Below, piece by piece: positions 50,701 to 61,978 of a stretch of DNA of 64,000 bases. The stretch is from Piliocolobus tephrosceles (Eukaryota > Chordata > Mammalia > Primates > Cercopithecidae), in the NCBI RefSeq assembly GCF_002776525.5, contig NC_045434.1, positions 114,335,159 to 114,399,158 on the forward strand, read 5' to 3'. The notes below the pieces were generated by a model. It saw nothing but the letters and a program-made list of their open reading frames with translations. It ran no database searches and was not told where the DNA came from. Numbering within the stretch: position 1 is the first letter of the stretch; each line of letters begins with the position of its first letter. A program made the translations under genes and the position numbers.

Positions 50701-52641
50701 CTTTCTTTTAAATTATTAGCGGAAACAAAATGAATACTAATAACAAAAATAAGCATCAGCAATAGGTTTTTCCCAACCAAAATACTTCAGAAGTTTGCCT
50801 TTTTTACAAGTGGCAAATAAAGGTATTTGGAGAAGTGGAGGAATAAGAATTTGGGCTCAGATGAAGTATTTCTTAAACTGCAAGGAAACTGACCTAGATG
50901 AATCCACCGAGCAATGTAGATTACATTAGGATTAAAATCCAAATCTTAGTTTGTTAATTTTTTTACCATTATTCATGTAGATGAATTGAATATTTGTTAC
51001 TTCATTGTGGCAAGCTATAGTTAATAATATCAATATCAACTATTTTCATATATCATACGTCCCCAAGAATAAGATCCTGGAAACTAATAGTCTTTTGCTA
51101 AAATGTTCATAAGTATAATTGCTGTGTATTATTATAAATAGCAAACTCATGTTTAAGACAACAGCTGCATATTGCCCTGTCATGTACCCTGCTAGTAATA
51201 CATGAACTATCCTCTACAGCTTAGAACTCACAAGTTCAATATTGTTCTGCTTTAAAGACATATTCGTTATATACCACGAAGACCTTGGTCAAAAGTTTTA
51301 GGAAAAGCTTCGCAGATAAAGGCTCTTGATTCTTCCATGAGGAACATGAAGCTAGAAAAAGCTGAGAGTAGATGGCCACCAGTTTCTGCTACTTTTCCAC
51401 AGCTAAGACTCTGAAACTTTTGACCCCACACTACGGTCAAGCCCACCACTCCATTCTGTGTTCCCACTATGGTCTTTACCTTAACAGCAGTGACCTTTCT
51501 TCCAGCACACATAGGTAAAGCAAATCTCTGACAGACCAGAAAGTCTCAACACTTCTCCAGTTTCTGAGAACTGGGCTGCCTAAAGGATGCTGGCAGTCAA
51601 TAAAGTGAATCAATCCTGCCTTATCTGTTTGAATTTTATCATTAAATATTTAAACCTACATGATATATACTATTTATATTCTTATCCTCATATATTTCCA
51701 TTTAAAGATATCTTGGCCTTTTTACTGGGGTGTTATTTCTTTGCTTGCCTTTCCCTTTGCTTCCATTTGCTAGATACTCTGCTTTTACCTTTAGTTTTCC
51801 CACTCATTATCTCATGCCTCCACTCCCATCAGGTGGTCGTTTTGATAACATACCACACTTAAAAAGCTGGTTGAAAATCTGTATGTGGTGGTTCTGGTTC
51901 TCATTATGGAAGTTTTTCATTTAAACATCTTCAAAGTTCTCGGAAATTTGCTCAATTTTGTCTCTAGTATATTATCAGAACCAAAGCTATCCCTGGCTGT
52001 GTTTAATTAATGTGTTTAAACTCTGTCCATTTGTTATTGATCTATAAGAGGAAGGGAGCCCAACTCAGGTCTATATTTTAAATGCTAGTATATCTTTTTG
52101 ACAAAATAATATCCAGAAACATGAAAAGTAGAGCTTGTCCCAATTTAACAAATATTTCCTATATGCTATTGATTCTGATTTAATAAATTTAAAGAAATAT
52201 AACTCGAATTTCCAGATATTTTTGTGCAATATTACACAAAACATAAATCGACTGTTGTAGCATGTTGAATCCCCGCTTTGCGTTTGTAAACAATGGTATG
52301 TTGTGTTTCTAGTTTTTTAGTTCGTTATATGGCAAATAGTTTTGCTTCCCCTGGCTTCATTGCCTTAAAGACTTAAAGGACCTCCCGACCCAGGGAGTTA
52401 CTTTTTAAAATTCACTTTTATTTAAAGTCTGAAGAATCATGCCAGGTTCAGTGACAGCAAGTTTGGGATTACGAATTACTGCTGAGGATGAGGGGTCTTA
52501 GAATACCTTCGGAACCTACTTCTACACTAGAGTTCCCGAAGAAAATGTTGCAGTAGAAATCTACAAATGTGACTTTACAGCTGTGAGACACTCTGGCGTT
52601 TTCTGTGGACACACCCGTTCCCATTGAAGGCAGACAGATTT
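47761..52641. other. NTNG1: Transposon-poor intron immediately downstream of the exon
   Basis: About 4.9 kb without a recognisable transposon. A 151-codon frame on the plus strand (49457-49912) has no domain and is antisense to the gene; I do not call it a gene. AT-rich conserved-looking sequence lies at 49020-49450. Confidence 0.55.
49020..49450. promoter_or_regulatory. Candidate conserved non-coding element
   Basis: Repeat-free and dense in TAAT-type homeodomain cores ('cagttaattaacataag', 'ctctttaattaaggtac'). This is a motif-based guess only; no alignment was possible. Confidence 0.25.
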
Positions 52642-52653
52642 TCTCTTACCTTC
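52642..52653 (-). other. NTNG1: 5' splice site of the NTNG1 exon
   Basis: The minus strand reads GAAG|GTAAGAGA, a near-consensus U1 donor. Splicing here leaves AG of an Arg codon, to be completed by the first base of the next exon, where Arg-Cys-Lys-Cys is expected at the LN/EGF junction. Without splicing, the frame stops at the TAA inside the GTAAG. Confidence 0.93.
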
Positions 52654-53290
52654 CTCGCACCTTTATGTCTGAGATCGCGTAAAAGTAGCGTGCCAAGTGT
52701 AGCTCATCTACAAATATTTCCCCAACGGCTGGTCTTAACAGCCTTATCCTCAGGTCTGTGACTGTAAAGAAATCTCTGAGTTTCTTGGTTGTATCCAGCT
52801 GTCCGTAGAGGGAAGCCATATTGCGTAGGCGAGGTCCAGCAAAAAACGCGAACCTGTCTTTGATTTCAAAGTGGATTATTTTGCTATTTGTTGTATACCC
52901 TGTTGAGTACTCTTCTGTGCAAATGATTTCTAAGACCGTATGCTGTGATAAATCCTTCACGGATTTAGGATCCATGTGAAAAGCATCTAAACAGTCTGTG
53001 GCATAATACTGATAGGGCTGCCATGTTCGTCCATAATCGAGAGACTTCTCCAGGATCATTTGGTCTGGACGCCCCGATTCAAAGGTAATAACTATGTTGT
53101 CTGTTAGCTCAATGGTTTTGCTCCAAGACAGAGTGATGTTAACCTGGAGAGGCTTGGGATACTCCTTCCAAGTGGCAGACTGCCAAAATGTGGAGGGATG
53201 TCTTCCTTCAAAATCAAACATCAGCTCAGGGGGGTGTGCCAGCTCAGGGGTACTCGCATCACACTCATTATTGCACATGTAGGGATTACC
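52650..53290 (-). CDS. NTNG1: NTNG1 (netrin-G1) internal exon encoding most of the laminin N-terminal domain
   Basis: Netrin-G1 is a GPI-anchored, vertebrate-specific netrin relative on axons. Its LN domain binds the postsynaptic ligand NGL-1 (LRRC4C); unlike classical netrins it does not signal through DCC. The open frame translates without interruption as G-N-P-Y-M-C-N-N-E-C at the start and ends S-D-I-K-V-R-G plus two bases of an Arg codon. From memory this corresponds to about residues 83-296 of human NTNG1 (exon 3 in usual numbering), with no difference I could spot. LN hallmarks visible: the GRHPSTFWQS motif, the SLDYGRTWQPYQYYATDC motif, four cysteines (exon residues 6, 10 and two later), and one N-glycosylation sequon N-I-T at exon residue 51. 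The signal peptide, LE/EGF repeats and GPI signal must lie in other exons, none of which I recognised here. Exon length is 641 bp, entering in phase 0 and leaving in phase 2. NTNG2 is the nearest alternative, but the sequence reads as NTNG1. Confidence 0.97.
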
Positions 53291-53314
53291 CTATGGAAGA
53301 AGAACAAAAGAGGG
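53291..53314 (-). other. NTNG1: 3' splice site and polypyrimidine tract of the NTNG1 exon
   Basis: Read on the minus strand, a pyrimidine-rich run (CCCTCTTTTGTTCTTCTTCC) leads to ATAG, and the exon begins GGTAATCCC. This gives Gly-Asn-Pro-Tyr in frame with the LN domain, so the exon start is fixed at 53290. A stronger-looking T-rich acceptor lies 82 bases further upstream (see findings). Confidence 0.92.
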
Positions 53315-53449
53315 TGCATCAAAACACTGGTTTGCCACAAGTCTTGCCATATTGCTGCTGCTCAGTAAGAGGCTAGAAAAGGAAAAAAAAAAAAATCTGT
53401 TTTCAGTAATCATTTTTATTTGCCCTAACTGGATTCTCCTCTTTAATAG

Positions 53450-53481
<32 letters not shown>

Positions 53482-53560
53482 CAACATGGTAATTTTCTTG
53501 TCTTGTTTCCTTCCATGTGCTTTAAGAAATGAAAACAGTTTATTTATCCCATATGTGTTA
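53315..53560. repeat. Two A runs in the intron beside the exon
   Basis: A13 at about 53383-53395 and A27 at 53454-53480. On the transcript strand they are T runs; the nearer one forms part of a potential upstream 3' splice site. Confidence 0.9.
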
Positions 53561-54460
53561 GATCCATAATGTGGTCACAGAAGCACAAAGACACTGAGCA
53601 ACTGTCTAACAGCTCAATACCTCTGCTTCCTCTTAGAAAGATGCTATAGAAAAGCAAGGGAAATTTCTCCCTGCCTGAAGGACATTCCTGAAGAGTATAC
53701 TTCTTTAAAAAGTCGTTTTTTAAGCAAAGCTTTAGAATGAGCCATGAACCATAGATACCTGTGTTCTGTGGGGGAGACAATACCCCCATACCACATTCAG
53801 CCTTTTTTTTTTCTTTGGCTTTCTCTGAAATCCATCATACTCAACTAGGTCCTTGCTTCATAATGTCTGGTTTTACAACATTTACTTTGTTCACCACAAA
53901 TTATTAAAATGTGGTACCCTAAAGGCTCTGGGGCTTGGTCCAAATATCTGCCAGTCTATTAGGTAAAGATAAAAGGATTGTTCAGGAAAGTCTTGGGACT
54001 GGGAGTGTGCTCCAAGTTATCAGGACAAAAAACCCTACTACTCAATTAGGAGGCTGTTGCAAATCAAACCACAGCCATTTGATGTGTTTGTCACTCAGTG
54101 CCAGCCCATAGGCAGTTCTTCATGGATGTTAGTTATTATTATTCTACCTTTAACAAATGCTACTTCCTTCACAGCCATTCAAACAAGAAGCTAGAAATAA
54201 ATCTCCTAGTTATATTACAAGTTACAACACTGCTTATGCTACACTAAATAGCTACTCTCAGCTTTCATCAGTAGATTCCATGGCAAATGACAAGTTACCA
54301 GATTTTTGTTGATTTTGTTTTTAAGAAAACAAGTAATAGCATTAGGACTCGACTATTCAGGTGTTTCTTATTCTGTACTCAGTTATTGTGAGCATGGCTG
54401 GGTGAAATGAATTGATCCTCTGACATTGTCCTTGGGCTTCCTTTTGTAATTACAATTAGG

Positions 54461-54462
54461 TT

Positions 54463-54557
<95 letters not shown>

Positions 54558-54568
54558 CTCTCTCTCTC

Positions 54569-54608
<40 letters not shown>
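54461..54608 (+). repeat. (TTTC)n/(TC)n compound microsatellite
   Basis: About 24 TTTC units followed by about 25 TC units with one CCC interruption. It is a 148-bp pure polypyrimidine strand, so the NTNG1 transcript reads it as GA/GAAA. It lies 1.17 kb upstream of the exon. It produces a meaningless Glu/Arg/Lys open frame on the minus strand. Confidence 0.98.
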
Positions 54609-54614
<6 letters not shown>

Positions 54615-55675
54615 CATGAACTGTGAGCTTTTCATCATACCTGTAGGATATAGGACCGAGGTCTCAGATAATGAATTTACACTTTAGATACTGATACTCA
54701 GTTACTGGCTGACTCTTCTGAAATATAAGATGAACATGAGAGAATTGCTTTGGTCTCCCTAGAGGCAACTTTCTCCTACCTAGTCAGCTAATACTCTCAC
54801 TCTCTCTTTCCCATTAATGTAACTGAATCCTAAAGTTGGCAACAGGTTTTGGAGATTCAAGCATAATTGTGATAGGGCAGGAGAAAGGAGAGAAGGTACA
54901 TTATTTGAGGAACAGAACTGTTTTAAAAATACACTCAAGGAATCAGTGATAATGAAAATGTTTCTGTACTTCTCTCTCGAATTTCAATTCCCTAGTCCTG
55001 ATCCCAGCATCTGTGGCACTATTTATAGTATCTCCTTCAAAATGAGCCAAGGGGAGGGGGGAAATAAGTTTCTGTTCCAGGTGGAATAAATCACCAAATT
55101 TATTATTATTTAAATTCTCTTAAGCATGCCAGAGAGCCAAATGCAAAGCTCTACAAACTGGCAAAGGCTTTTTATGGAGGGCTATAAATATTGTGGAATC
55201 TGTCAGGATTTATAAATTCTAAATATATGTAAATGCACATTTTACAGGAAGAGGTCAGATTTACACAAATCACACCTTCATTTGAAATTTACTGAACAAA
55301 TATGGTCACTTCAAAATCTGTCAGCGTGCAGCCATCTGCACTATCATTAACTTGGATGCTACCATCTTCCTCCTGACAAAAGCGTCTTCATCTGAGGTCA
55401 GGGGTATGGAAACAAGGAGAAGGGCACTGTGGGATCCCCCAAAGTGAGTTATCAGATGTTTCTAGTAAGTTGTGTTGAAAGATAACATTTGTTTACCTTC
55501 AGCATTGGTGTGCAGAGCTTCTTAGATAGGGATAGGGCACAGGAACCACAGGAGATGACACATTAGGCTGCTTCTGGAAATTGGTCAATACTAACAAACC
55601 TATTTTATAAAATATGATTGAAAATTACAGAAATCTATGTAAAAGGCTCTCATGCCTATACTCAATAAAAAGTAT
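54609..55675. other. Unique intronic sequence
   Basis: Nothing recognised. Confidence 0.5.
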
Positions 55676-55679
55676 TTGT

Positions 55680-55860
55680 AATAACCACCATTTAGTTAGC
55701 ACTTGTGTGCTGGACACTACGTACATTTTCCTGGGTAATCCTTTTCATCCCTACCTTATAGAAGAGGAAATTGAGGCATAGAGGTGTTAAGTAATTTGTC
55801 CAAGGTCACATAATAAAGTCAGTAAGAGAAAGAGATGAGACTGGTGCCTCTTACCCCTTC
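55680..55860 (-). mobile_element. MIR SINE
   Basis: Reverse MIR: 'agaagaggaaattgaggcat', 'taatttgtccaaggtcacat', 'agatgagactggtgcctctt'. Confidence 0.8.
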
Positions 55861-56419
55861 CCTGGCTTGCTGAATTCCCAAGTCACTGGAGTTCCCTCTG
55901 TTGTAGCCCTGTTGTAGAAACAGGATTGGCTGGTAGAAAGGAAATGTCTAAGACCAAGTGATTCAGGAAACACAGCCTAATCTTCTTGTCTTGGAGAGTC
56001 CTAATGAATGTTATCATAATCTGAGATATCTTGAAATTAAGAACCTTGTTTAACTTCACATGACACCTAGTTTCCTAGATTTATATGACCACGGAGTCTC
56101 TTTCTAGTTTAGTAACTCCTGTTCATATTCTACAGAAGTCGTATCCTGGAGGGCCTCCTTAGAGATTCTCTGCTTTGTATCACTCGATATTGTAAATATG
56201 TGGAGGCCAAACAGCACTACACAACCCAGTTTTCGTCCTTTAATAAAGGCATAGCTACAGAAAACACCAGGTCTGTTCTCAGTGGGCAATCCTTCCATTG
56301 AGGCTAAGTAGATCAGCCAGCTCAGGGCAAATGCCTACATTTGTGTCAAGTTCCTCATTGCTTTGCACAGATCTGGTGCCTTAGGCACCTAAAAAAATGA
56401 GAGTAAAGATTCATACATG
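55861..56419. other. Unique intronic sequence
   Basis: Nothing recognised. Confidence 0.5.
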
Positions 56420-56720
56420 CAACAGTTTGTTATTGATTGCCATATTTAAGGCCCTCAGCTTGGCTCTCAAGATACAGCAGTAAACAAATCCAAGTCCTTG
56501 CTTCCTGTGGCAATTCCATCCAAACTGGGGGAGATGCACTAAACAAACAAACATAATGTGTTATAATGTTACACAGTGATAAGTTGTATGGAGAAAATAA
56601 AGCCAATTAAAGGAAGCAATGGTGATTGTAATTTTATTTTGGGAAGTCAGAGAAGGTCTCCCTGATAACATGAAATTTGAGTTGATTGAGAACAATTCCC
56701 AATTTACACTGGAGATGATC
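56420..56720 (+). mobile_element. L2 LINE fragment
   Basis: 'caagatacagcagtaaacaa', 'gtatggagaaaataaagcca', 'ggaagtcagagaaggtctcc' and 'aacatgaaatttgagttgat' match an internal 3' part of L2. Confidence 0.68.
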
Positions 56721-57139
56721 AGAGGGGGTTGACCAGGATGACAGTTTGGTCCTTCATTTGACTCTACTCTTAGTGATATTTTTAGCAGCATAACAATTTA
56801 TTGAAATCAATGGGTAAACAAATCATTTCAAATGAGAATCTACACCAAATGACTGTAGATACCAAAGGGGGAAAAAATCAATTGGATTGTTCTCCCTATT
56901 TCATAGCACTCATGCTCTTTTAGGAGATTAGTGATTTGATGGCTACTAACATAACTTACTGAGATATGATGACATTGAGAGAAAATTAAAAGAGGAAGCA
57001 GGAGAAAAAAAAAAGATTTCAATTTGATCCCCTGCACTTCAGGTGAGAGAAAGGAAAAAAAAAAAGAAAGGTGAAGAAGCCGTAAATCTTATCTTTCCCC
57101 AAAGAAAAAGCTGGAGGAGAGATTACAGGCTACAATATT

Positions 57140-57700
57140 TAGTGTAAATATTTCACAGGGCATGATCTGTAATACTGTTGTTACAGAGAATTATCAATAT
57201 GAAAATAATTCCTGTTAAAGGGATTAGATTAATTAAATTTTCAACTACTTCAACCCCACCCTAATCCTCTTTAATAACATCAACAATGAAATTTATATAA
57301 GGAAATGCAACTTTTCCTGACTTACAAAAACAAAGTACACTTCTTGCTGCTAATCTAACAGATTCAGGCATCAGGAAGTGTAAGTAATTATTTTGTGGCC
57401 AGCAGGCAGCCTTAAATAGATCTTAATTGAAGTCTGACAAGCAACATATCCTTAGCTGATTGTCTGTGGACAAAGCAGAAAATATTTATGACTGTGCTGA
57501 TAATATTTACACCACTAACAAATGCTTAAATAATTAAACAACTATTGCTGCTAAATATTTTTGTAACAATTAGAAGAAGATTGTGATGTTTAATTTCATT
57601 TTTAAAATGTTAATATTTTACCTCTGGGAGAATTGTAGTTATTAATTAGCAATTTGTAGTCAAAGTGGAATATTGTTATTCTTCCTTAATATGCTTTCAG
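57140..57700. promoter_or_regulatory. Candidate conserved non-coding element
   Basis: 560 repeat-free bases packed with TAAT cores ('gattagattaattaaatttt', 'cttaaataattaaacaacta', 'gttattaattagcaatttg'). Such AT clusters are common in conserved neural enhancers, but this inference needs an alignment. Confidence 0.27.
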
Positions 57701-57836
57701 AATTTAGAGAGATAAATACAATTGGAGGCATGCTTTTACTGTTTCTATTGATGGAACGTGTCTTCCTTCCTTCTGGCAAAGTGACACTTTGAAGAGAATA
57801 TCCTTTCACCTAAGATCTGCTAAGCCCTTCAGAGTT

Positions 57837-57884
57837 CTATATCTATATCTATATCTATATCTATATCTATATCTATATCTATAT
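57837..57884 (+). repeat. (CTATAT)n microsatellite
   Basis: Seven to eight hexamer units. Confidence 0.97.
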
Positions 57885-58960
57885 ATTTTTAAAATCTCAT
57901 GTAAGCAGTATTAAGGTAACACTTGTGGTTGCTATCATTTTATTTTGACTCTACCTTTTCAAGCTTTACCTATGGGCAAACTATTGGGAACAACAATTGA
58001 AAATGAAGAGAATTCTTCCGGGAGATTTGCTAGTGAACTGTAAGCTACGTGCCAAGCAGACATGTACACTTAAAACGAATCAGGAAAAAAGAATGACACA
58101 GAGATGTCCTGCACCCATTTCCATCTGGCTTATCCTCGCTTGTTTTATTGGTGACAGTCAAAAAAGACACAAAGGCAAGAAGCAGCATTCTGGAATGGCA
58201 CTCCCAACCTGTTCCTGCTGTGACTCTGAAATAGACACCATTAGGGTGTTTACAATGCAAGGCCTTTAAAGGGTGCAGAAATTGGTTGTAGAGCCTACTA
58301 TTCGTTCCTCAGAGATGGAAACCATGAGAACCATGCTTTAACTGCAAGGCTGGGGCATTGTCTAGACAGTTTCTGGGAGGCTAGTGATCGACTCCTTTGT
58401 ATCAGAGGTATAATTTTTGGTGGAGGGACTCCCCATCCAGTTCCTTTTTGCCACTTCCTGGCCACTCCTCCTTGCCTCAAGTCCTTCTGCTCCCAAATTC
58501 TTGCTTGGCTATAGCATGGGAAGGCCCCTTCTTTATGACTTTTCTGAAGACACTTAGACTATGCTGAGTCTGACAGCTGATGTTCACAGGTCACGCTGAG
58601 GTGCCCCCTTCAGGTCTTATAGCTTAGTTACTGGCGTTGGGGAGAAGCAGAGGCAAGTCAGTACCAGAGGTAAGGACAATCTAAGATAGTGGACATCTCT
58701 TTCAGATTCAGAAGACTGAAAGATAAAGATCAGCACCACAAACATACTAACAAGCCCTGATGACCACAGTTCTAGAGACAGACTGTATATCTTCAGACAG
58801 GAAAGTCCACAAGGCCATATGTTTCCAGTTGCCCACTAGCCCTCAGGACAAAGAGGGCAATGATCTCTACTAATGGCCATGTAGTGCAATCTCATTTTGT
58901 AAGCTTTCTTGTTAACTGGTATGCCAGGTACCAACGTGTGGTATGCATATAGCAACAGTA

Positions 58961-59682
58961 CAGAGTAGTCCCCCCTTTGTTCTCTGGGGAGATGTTCCAA
59001 GACCCCCATTGGATGCCTGAAAGCGAGGATAGTACCAAATCCGATCGCTGTCAGTCGAAATGTTTCTGTTTATGTTTTCCACTCACAAACGCAATGCCTC
59101 TTCCCTCTTAACTAAGCACTTATCACACACTGTGGCCATAACTTTTGCAGTTTGAGTTGTGACAGCAAAACCAGCACAAACTTCTTTTTCTTTTTTTACA
59201 ATTTCACAGAGAGAAGATTTGTTCTTACTATAGCTCTTAGCAACCTCAATATGATTTTTTTTCTTTCCTTAGTAAGTTGAGAACTTTTACCTTTTCACTT
59301 AAAGGAAACACCTTACAGCTTCTCTTTCGCATATCCAATTTGCCAGCAACACTACCTCTGTGCTTTAGGGCCATCATTAAATAAAATAAGGGTTCTTTGA
59401 AAACAAGCACTGTGATAATATGACAATGGATCTGATAACCGAGACGGCTACTGACTAGTGGGTGGGTAACATCTATAGTGTGGAGATTCTGGACAAAAAG
59501 ATGTGTCATGTCCCAGGAGGGACAGGGCTAAGTGGCGTGAAATTTTATCAAGCTACTTATAGATGCACACAATTCAAAACTCGTGAATTATTTATTTCAG
59601 GAATTTTCCATTTAATATTTTCAAACTGTGGGATAACTGAAATTATGGGAATTAAAACTGTGGAGAAAGTGGGACTACTACA
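58961..59682 (-). mobile_element. Tigger1 DNA transposon, internally deleted
   Basis: About 720 bp bounded by inverted ends ('gtagtcccccctttg' at the left, 'agtgggactacta' at the right) next to a TA dinucleotide (58959-58960). On the minus strand, about 59390-59246 encodes a decayed transposase N-terminus, with 'RSCKVFPLSEKVKVLNLLRK', the CENP-B-like DNA-binding helix-turn-helix region. Most of the transposase is missing, so this is a non-autonomous derivative of the pogo/Tigger family. Confidence 0.9.
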
Positions 59683-61663
59683 TCCTAAATACTAGGAGAC
59701 TGTCCCAACATTAGATGGTCTGAAACTGTTGTGACAAAAGCACCTATGTATCTGTCAGAACATGAGTCTCAAATTTTAGTTTGGAAAATATGGCCACCCT
59801 AAGAATAGTAGAGGATAAAGAGTTTTGTTTTTGTATAACTCTGGAGTTAAAAACTAACTGCTCCGTTTTCAATTGGAACCCTTTGTTCATCACAGATTCC
59901 CCGCTGGCACAGACACCGGCTTAGGGCCTGATTGAAGTTGCAGCTTGTTTCAATCTGCTCCCTGACAATACTAACACCTTGTGGACTTCCTTACTCAGGA
60001 ATAAAGACGGGAGGGCTTAACCTTTCTGCAACAAGGATACTGGAAGCCCTATCACAGATTATGGGCAATAATAGACACCTGTGTAAATCCCCAGAGAGGA
60101 TTATGGTGGGAATTTTCAAACTGGTGAAGGCTGAGAGGTCAAGAAGACCAAGTTTTTAAGAAGGAGCCAAATAAATTCCCAAGCCACAAGCCACAAAAAC
60201 AGATCCCTATATTGCAATGTCAATTATTACTTTGCATGTACTGGACAAGAAATAAATACTAACAGAATCAAGTGGGGTTGAATGTGAATGTCTGCAGAAA
60301 ATCTGTGTACTAAGGTGACATTATTGTAAGTGGTAGGGAGGTTGCTTTTTAAAAAAATATTTTCTTTAAAAAATCACTAATAAGGGTTTCATAGAGTATT
60401 TCACCTTACAGATGGTCTTGAATGAGATCAGAGCACAGATTTTAAAAATGTTATTTACAAAAAAGCTAAAGTAGACTGTTAGCATTTAAGTTAATGCAAC
60501 TTGAGAAAAACAAGGGGAGTTAAAATATCATGGAGGTGGGAATGTTCTGAGTCCTGATTCCATCAGGTATCATGAGAGATAGTTTGAGCATTTTGAATCC
60601 TGAAAGCTCTAATTTGAGGTTCGAAAACTTTTTTTCTTCTTTGCATGGGTAGGCAAGTCCAACACCCCTTTGAAGTCAATTCACTGAAGGCCACCACTTT
60701 TGAGAGACTATGTTGAGACCAAAAGCATTCTCTGCTGAAGTGATAGCTTGATCTTGAGAGGCAGGCAGGACTTTCCTACGGTGGCACTTCCAACAGCGTC
60801 TGGCTTCTGGCAGCTCTATCCTGCTTTCTCAGATTCCTCATTCCTTTCAAATTCCTGTCTTCCAAATTCGTTAGCTATTTATTGGATATCTACTGTGTTG
60901 AAAACATTGTGAAGAACATAACATAATACAACAAGGTATTTGCAGTTTAGTGTGGAGATGAGATATATACAGGCAACAATCACCTGTTTCTCAGATGGGT
61001 TGCTCATGTGCCTAAAGAGATGATTAGGTGTCCTTGAGGGTAAACTGAGTCATCAACATCACAATGCCATTTCCTGGAGCATCAATTTCATCTCTTGGTA
61101 CATAATTAAATGTAATTTTATATCTATAAAAATGATATTTTATGGAGTAAAATGCAAAAACAATTTGCAAGCATTTGTAGGGGAAAAAACCCACAAAGAC
61201 ATTTCATGTTTGGGGCAGATTTGGAGGTATGTGCTCAAATACACCGAAGGGAAGTATGAAGAAGGAAAGAGAAGTCTGGGAGACTTGGGAATAATTTACT
61301 CTATCCCACCACCATCTTGAATTTTCTACTTCATCCAAACCAACACGGGGTGGATGAAGAAAAACTAGTCATTTTAAGTCTGAGAATTGTGAGTTTCACT
61401 ATCCCGACATACAATTCCTAGTAGAAAATATTTGCTTCACTCCACCCCATGGCCATCTGGGTGGTGTCTCCATACTCAGCACTTCCAGGTAGAAGATAGC
61501 ACCTGGAACACTAATTGCTTTTTTTTAGAAATATATTTTATTCTTACGATAACAGCATCTGGTGTGCATTGGAATGAACTAGGGCATAAGAGCAATGTTG
61601 CTTCCTAGGCCCCAGCTTCAGAAATTCTAAATTTTTGATTCTGAGCACAGGCACAGGAACTGG

Positions 61664-61670
<7 letters not shown>
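59683..61670. other. Unique intronic sequence
   Basis: About 2 kb with no clear transposon. A faint L2-like phrase occurs near 60870-60965 ('ctatttattggatatctact'). Confidence 0.5.
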
Positions 61671-61695
<25 letters not shown>

Positions 61696-61978
61696 TTTGA
61701 GGCGGAGTTTCGCTCTGTGGCCTGGACTGGAGTGCAGTGGCCGGATCTCAGCTCACTGCAAGCTCCGCCTCCCGGGTTTAGGCCATTCTCCTGCCTCAGG
61801 CTCCCGAGTAGCTGGGACTACAGGCGCCCGCCACCTTGCCCGGCTAGTTTTTGTATTTTTAGTAGAGACGGGGTTTCACCGTGTTAGCCAGGATGGTCTC
61901 GATCTCCTGACCTCGTGATCCACCCATCTTGGCCTCCCAAAGTGCTGGGATTACAGGCTTCAGCCACCGCGCCCGGCC
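61671..61978 (-). mobile_element. Young AluY, Old World monkey type, reverse orientation
   Basis: Low divergence. Contains 'gtggccggatctcagctcac', 'ggctagtttttgtattttta' and 'ttacaggcttcagccaccgc' (sense: 'ggctgaagcctgtaa'). Target duplication ggaactggc(g/a)tttttt lies at 61656 and again at 61979. Confidence 0.96.

Larger units (their letters stand above)
1..52649 (-). other. NTNG1: NTNG1 intron downstream of the exon (partial)
   Basis: Inferred intron continuing from the GTAAGA donor. The next coding exon, which should begin with the first EGF-like repeat (Cys-Lys-Cys-Asn), was not found in any translation, so the intron runs beyond position 1. It contains most of the transposons described below. 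Unannotated alternative exons cannot be ruled out by eye. Confidence 0.82.
56721..58958. other. Unique intronic sequence, partly conserved-looking
   Basis: No transposon recognised. Includes a hexamer microsatellite and the candidate non-coding element listed separately. Open frames at 57997-58269 and neighbours carry no domain. Confidence 0.5.

Noticed and set aside
53094..53376. Two plus-strand open frames over the NTNG1 exon
   Set aside because: They are antisense shadows of the LN-domain exon and its flank; the minus-strand frame matches a known protein.
54456..54638. Arg/Glu/Lys-repeat frame
   Set aside because: Translation of the (TTTC)n/(TC)n microsatellite.
57997..58269. 90-codon plus-strand frame with a hydrophobic centre
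   Set aside because: Considered as a small membrane protein, but there is no recognisable family and a comparable frame exists on the opposite strand.
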